Below are positions 62,950 to 64,000 of a stretch of DNA of 64,000 nucleotides, piece by piece (the stretch's first letter is position 1; each line of letters opens with the position of its first letter). The DNA is from Gautieria morchelliformis. Its lineage: Eukaryota; Basidiomycota; Agaricomycetes; Gomphales; Gomphaceae. Made by a program: the position numbers and the translations under genes. The DNA lies in contig WHVA01000093.1 of assembly GCA_015179125.1 (NCBI GenBank), positions 1 to 64,000 of the forward strand, in the 5' to 3' direction. The notes beneath the pieces were generated by a model. It was not told the origin of the DNA. It made no database searches and was given only the letters and a program-made list of their open reading frames with translations.

Positions 62950-64000
62950 GACAGAGTTGCGGGGAGGAGTGAAGAATCACTGTCTTCGATTCACCCATTG
63001 CGACCAAGCCCTCCTAATAAATACGCAAGCCACCATACATCCAAGAAGGAATGATTTCGGCCCCGGAAACGGCGCTTGGCTGCATGAAGTGTGCCCATGT
63101 GTGTCGCACGGAGGCCCGCATGCTTAGGGCTCAGTTTTTTTACGGCGATGTGTGTAGAAGCGTCGAAGTACAAGCAGCGACGCTCAGGAACTGATGAAGC
63201 TATTGGCGGTGCGTTGCTCAAGGTAGGACTTGCGCTGCAGACTGTAGATACTGGTACCGATAGAAGCAAGGGCTAGCCAAGGGGCGACCAATGACCGTGG
63301 GCACGTCGACTAGAGTAGCATTGCATGCCAGCGGAACGATGCTGCTGGAACCTTGGATCGAAACACGAAACACACATGGCGAAGCACAGGGGTTTCTAAA
63401 AGGATGTTATCGCATGTGCCCGACAACAAGATAGCTTAAGTCAAGGAGCAAAGTCGGATCCACTCCACAACAGGGTACACATGATCTTTATGGAGACGCT
63501 TCACTTTGAAGAAAAGAGTAACTAAGATGCGAAGCATAGATCAATTTATGTCGATGTTCAAATTAACTATGACGATGTCTACGTCAAGTGCGTCAATTGC
63601 GGCGATGTCAACCCAGAAAAAAAAAAAAAAGAAAACAGAAATGGCTTACAGTAAACACTTGGTCCCGGAAATATACCTAGCAGGCACCGACGAACATCCG
63701 GGTCATATGATACCAAAGAAAGTTTCGACCTAAATACAAGTGGGTGTACATGCGGCGCGGTATCTAACAGACTACAGAATGGAGATACCGGTGTAGGCGT
63801 GCTGGTCAGAGGGGTAATGCAAGACGCCTAGACTCAAAACATAGACTGTTGGCCATTAAGCTCGATTTGGCCTGTCGGGCTCTGTGTGCCCGAGCCATCA
63901 GGTTCCGTCTTCCGCGCGCGCTTTGCCCAACGCAAGCCGCAGGCATTACAAAGCGTCTTTGGGCCGTGAGGCCCCTAAGGTCACCATAAGGTCAGTACAG
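62950..64000. other. Upstream of the chitinase to window end, no gene supported
   Basis: Includes the presumed chitinase promoter. A 15-base A run lies at about 63,618-63,632. ORFs at 63,091-63,276 and 63,506-63,733 have no motif. Confidence 0.4.

Overview
This is nuclear DNA of a filamentous basidiomycete, most likely an agaricomycete. The genes carry many short introns of about 48-66 bp with GT-AG borders, and the protein set is fungal (PAM17, NUR1, IDO, a GH18 chitinase with a CBM5/12 tail). Two seven-helix proteins of the DUF6533 type, which I know from agaricomycetes, and a tyrosine-recombinase retroelement remnant of a kind common there point the same way. No species is claimed. Exon borders below were read by eye from splice signals, reading frame and family motifs; there is no transcript support.

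Layout. Positions 1-10,560 are repeat-rich: several minisatellites (17, 18, 14 and 18 bp units), a T-rich higher-order tandem repeat, a decayed DIRS-like tyrosine-recombinase element, a Gag-only remnant of an LTR retrotransposon and a 232-bp tandem repeat. Positions 11,100-14,850 hold two convergent DUF6533-type seven-helix genes, hidden among short ORFs until spliced. Positions 16,260-30,380 are a compact gene block: a TM-SH3 protein, PAM17 (minus), a SNF2-family ATPase, a second TM-SH3 protein, AHA1 with an extra C-terminal membrane anchor, a DUF3429 mitochondrial protein and a cytochrome P450. A gene-poor gap of 2.8 kb follows. Positions 33,170-37,970 carry a four-finger C2H2 factor, FBP1 and NUR1 (minus). 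Positions 38,079-38,563 hold an inverted copy of a dispersed repeat also present at 15,384-15,864. Positions 40,389-47,182 carry a membrane/coiled-coil protein, RPA1 (RFA1) and indoleamine 2,3-dioxygenase (minus). After another gene-poor stretch, 50,950-62,950 carries an SR splicing protein, NFS1, a hAT-like MITE, a NECAP-type endocytic protein, a CSN8-like PCI protein, a UBLCP1-type phosphatase and a secreted GH18 chitinase.

Function. Most genes are single-copy housekeeping genes: mitochondrial import (PAM17), Fe-S cluster assembly (NFS1), Hsp90 regulation (AHA1), gluconeogenesis (FBP1), DNA replication and repair (RPA1, SNF2 ATPase), nuclear envelope (NUR1), splicing, endocytosis and proteasome phosphatase. 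No biosynthetic cluster or defence island is visible. The unusual items are the membrane-anchored AHA1, the two TM-SH3 genes flanking PAM17 and the SNF2 gene, the convergent seven-helix pair, two GC-AG introns and the repeat architecture of the first 10 kb.
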